The position numbers and the translations under genes were made by a program. DNA of 64,000 bases from Salinispora tropica CNB-440. GTDB lineage: Bacteria > Actinomycetota > Actinomycetes > Mycobacteriales > Micromonosporaceae. Location: positions 2,422,144 to 2,486,143 of the forward strand of contig NC_009380.1 in the NCBI RefSeq assembly GCF_000016425.1, read 5' to 3'. Below are positions 62,296 to 64,000 of this stretch, piece by piece (the stretch's first letter is position 1; each line of letters opens with the position of its first letter). The notes below the pieces were generated by a model. That model was not told the origin of the DNA. It was given only the letters and a program-made list of their open reading frames with translations, and ran no database searches.

Positions 62296-63333
62296 ATGTC
62301 CGCATTGCCTGCCGCTCCCGTGGTGCGGGACAATTCCGCCGCCTACCTGTTACTTGATCTGATCCAGGGCTCGGTGATCACTCAGGCGATCTCGGTCGCG
62401 GCCAAGCTCGGCGTCGCCGATGTTCTCGCCGCCGGCCCGTTGCCGGCTGAGGAGATTGCCAAACGCGTGGGCTCCGATCCGGAGGCGACATATCGGCTGC
62501 TGCGAACGCTCTCCGGCTGCTCGGTGTTCGCACTGCGACCGGATGGCCGCTTCGCGCTCACCCCGATGGGCGAGGCGCTGCGCGATGATGCGCCGGACTC
62601 CATGCGGGGCATAGCGATGCTCATGGGGCACCCCCTGCTCTGGGAAGAGTGGGGGCAGCTGATCGAGTCGGTGCGCACCGGCGAGGCCAACCTGCCGAAG
62701 CTGCGGGGCATGGGTGCCTTTGAATTCCTGATGGCGAACCCGGCGTACGCGGCCGAGTTCTTTCAGGGCATGGGGAGCCTCTCCGGTGCAGAGACCACCC
62801 CGGTGCTGGCCGCCTACGACTTCTCGCGGTTCCGTACCGTGGTGGATGTCGTCGGTGGGCGCGGCGCGCTGCTGGCCGGCATCCTCGCCCAGACGGACGG
62901 CTCCCGCGGCATCCTGTTTGACAACGAGGTCGCCACCGCGGACGCGCCAGCGGTCTTCGCCTCGGCCGGCGTCGGTGACCGCGTGACGATCGAGCACGGC
63001 GGCCAGTTCGACAAGCTGCCGGCCGGTGCCGACGCCTACGTGCTCAAGCACGTCCTGCACGACTTCCCGGAACCTGCCTGTCGGCAGCTGCTGCACAACG
63101 TGCGGGAGGCGATCGCTCCAGACGGGACCATGCTTGTGATCGAGTATGTGCTCGAGGAGAGAAACGAGCGCCACATCGGCAAGATCATAGATCTGTGGCT
63201 CCTGCTTCTGCTCGGCGCCAAGGAGCGCACCCGGTCCCAGTACACCGAGCTGTTCGCCGAGGCCGGCCTGAAGGTCAACCGGGTCATCCCGACCGCCTCA
63301 CCGGTCTCCATCATCGAGGCGGTTCCGGTATGA
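62296..63333 (+). CDS. O-methyltransferase-like protein with degenerate SAM motifs
   Basis: 345 aa with the dimerising helical N-terminus of plant-type/bacterial O-MTs and the catalytic His255 of the LKHVLHDF segment. But the SAM-contact motifs are altered: the glycine-rich loop reads D184-V-V-G-G instead of DxGGG, the ribose motif is FDNE instead of FDLP, and the third is GGQFD instead of GGDFF. So the fold is clear but SAM use is doubtful. AlpH of the kinamycin pathway is, as I recall, such an O-MT-like enzyme that couples glutamylhydrazine without SAM. ATG with GGAGGAAAAGGA upstream. Confidence 0.85.
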   Translation: MSALPAAPVVRDNSAAYLLLDLIQGSVITQAISVAAKLGVADVLAAGPLPAEEIAKRVGSDPEATYRLLRTLSGCSVFALRPDGRFALTPMGEALRDDAPDSMRGIAMLMGHPLLWEEWGQLIESVRTGEANLPKLRGMGAFEFLMANPAYAAEFFQGMGSLSGAETTPVLAAYDFSRFRTVVDVVGGRGALLAGILAQTDGSRGILFDNEVATADAPAVFASAGVGDRVTIEHGGQFDKLPAGADAYVLKHVLHDFPEPACRQLLHNVREAIAPDGTMLVIEYVLEERNERHIGKIIDLWLLLLLGAKERTRSQYTELFAEAGLKVNRVIPTASPVSIIEAVPV

Positions 63334-63386
63334 GACTCGCCGTACCGCCGTTTCCACCGCCTCCACTGAGAAGCTGAGGTCAGAAG

Positions 63387-64000
63387 ATGGACACGGACGT
63401 CATCGTCATCGGAGCCGGACCCACCGGACTGATGCTCGCGGCCGAACTCCGGCTCGGCGGCGCGAGCGTCATCGTCATCGAACGGCGTAACGAGCGGAGC
63501 TGGGAGTCCCGCGGCATCGGATTCACGGCGCGGGCGGCGGAGGTCTTCGCGCAGCGAGGACTGCTGGAGCGGCTGGAGAACACCGAGATAACCCGGCAGG
63601 GACACTTCGGAGGCATTCCGCTTGACTTCGGGGTGCTCGAGGACTCGCACTTCGGCGTACGCGGCGCGCCACAGTTCACGGTCGAGGAGATGCTGGAGAA
63701 CCGAGCGTTGGAGCTCGGGGCGACCCTACGCCGGGGGCACGAGCTGATCGAGCTGAGTGATACCGGCGATCACATCACGGCGACCGTGCAGGGCCCGGAC
63801 GGCCGGGTCGAATACTCGGCCCACTACCTGGTTGGTTGCGACGGCGGTCGGAGCACCGTACGCAAGCTCGCCGGTTTTGACTTCCCTGGCCAGGATGCGA
63901 CCTGCGAGATGTACCTGGCGGACGTGACCGGCTGTGACATCCGGCCGCGGATGATCGGCGAGCTGCGTCCAAACGGCATGGTCATGGCGGGGGCGCTCGG
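63387..64000 (+). CDS. FAD-dependent aromatic polyketide hydroxylase (partial, 3' end outside window)
   Basis: Open at the right edge; at least 204 residues. ATG 63387 starts MDTDVIVIGAGPTGLMLAAE, an FAD motif; then a G-F-T-A-R segment, and the DG motif LVGCDGGRSTVRKLAG. It is a third member of the PgaE/RdmE group besides A and B. No stop codon occurs in frame up to position 64000. It follows the methyltransferase-like gene by 53 bp and is probably co-transcribed with it. Confidence 0.85.
   Translation, partial: MDTDVIVIGAGPTGLMLAAELRLGGASVIVIERRNERSWESRGIGFTARAAEVFAQRGLLERLENTEITRQGHFGGIPLDFGVLEDSHFGVRGAPQFTVEEMLENRALELGATLRRGHELIELSDTGDHITATVQGPDGRVEYSAHYLVGCDGGRSTVRKLAGFDFPGQDATCEMYLADVTGCDIRPRMIGELRPNGMVMAGAL

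Larger units (their letters stand above)
44185..64000. other. Left part of an aromatic polyketide biosynthetic gene cluster
   Basis: SARP, AraC and StrR-like regulators, ActIII-like ketoreductase, TcmI-type cyclase, four FAD hydroxylases, an NDP-hexose 2,3-dehydratase and several tailoring genes lie together. No KS-alpha, KS-beta or ACP is inside the window, so the cluster continues rightward. The set fits a glycosylated angucycline or diazobenzofluorene. Confidence 0.85.

Noticed and set aside
1..64000. tRNA genes, rRNA, transposases or integrase
   Set aside because: None recognised by motif, and no flanking direct repeats were seen that would mark a mobile island.

Overview
The window is high-GC, gene-dense actinobacterial DNA, most likely from Micromonosporaceae (Salinispora or Micromonospora). 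Supporting this are the mycothiol gene mshC in its usual actinobacterial neighbourhood (phosphatase, DUF3090, SCO1664 family), a secA2-type gene, a GAF-ANTAR protein, an F420-type LLM oxidoreductase, frequent GTG starts and many 4-bp start/stop overlaps. I saw no tRNA, rRNA, CRISPR array or insertion sequence.

Positions 1-38,000 are chromosomal housekeeping and conserved-hypothetical genes: a baeRF-type release-factor-like protein, a SigB/F-family sigma factor, ctaD, secA2, regulators, DUF2267, a short repeat-peptide gene beside a JmjC/cupin oxygenase, a four-gene operon with a WXG100-like protein and a soluble FtsK/EccC-like ATPase, a NYN-type nuclease, a second ClpC-type ATPase, an M20 peptidase, an aldo/keto reductase, uppP, mshC, a GntR/HutC regulator, a PAC2 protein and metH. 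Several strong hairpin terminators separate these units.

Positions 38,301-44,184 are a transition zone with exporters and small accessory genes: an MFS pump, a DUF1801 protein, an ABC-2 exporter pair, a VOC protein and an alpha/beta hydrolase. These could serve self-resistance.

From about 44,185 to the right edge lies the left part of an aromatic (type II) polyketide gene cluster. It holds a SARP activator, an AraC regulator, a StrR-like ParB-domain regulator, an NDP-hexose 2,3-dehydratase, a sulfotransferase-like protein, a PuuD-like glutamine amidotransferase, four FAD aromatic hydroxylases (the last cut by the window edge), a HemY/HemG-like flavoprotein, an SDR, an NmrA-family protein, a mycothiol-nitroreductase-like DsbA protein, a TcmI-type cyclase, a C-9 ketoreductase nearly superposable on ActIII, and an O-methyltransferase-like protein with degenerate SAM motifs. 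The ketosynthase, chain-length factor and ACP are not in the window and should lie to the right. The set fits a glycosylated angucycline or diazobenzofluorene; a lomaiviticin/kinamycin-like product is my inference, not a proof.

The observations I rate highest are: (1) an 80-aa protein made of three near-identical 21-aa repeats, each with one His, directly upstream of a JmjC oxygenase; (2) a methyltransferase fold that has lost three SAM-contact motifs; (3) an exact 352-bp direct repeat encoding the C-termini of two adjacent FAD hydroxylases; (4) a minimal WXG100/FtsK operon with no other type VII secretion genes; and (5) several cluster enzymes missing a usual catalytic residue (AhpD-like without CxxC, DsbA-like CPWA, amidotransferase lacking the His-Pro-Glu).
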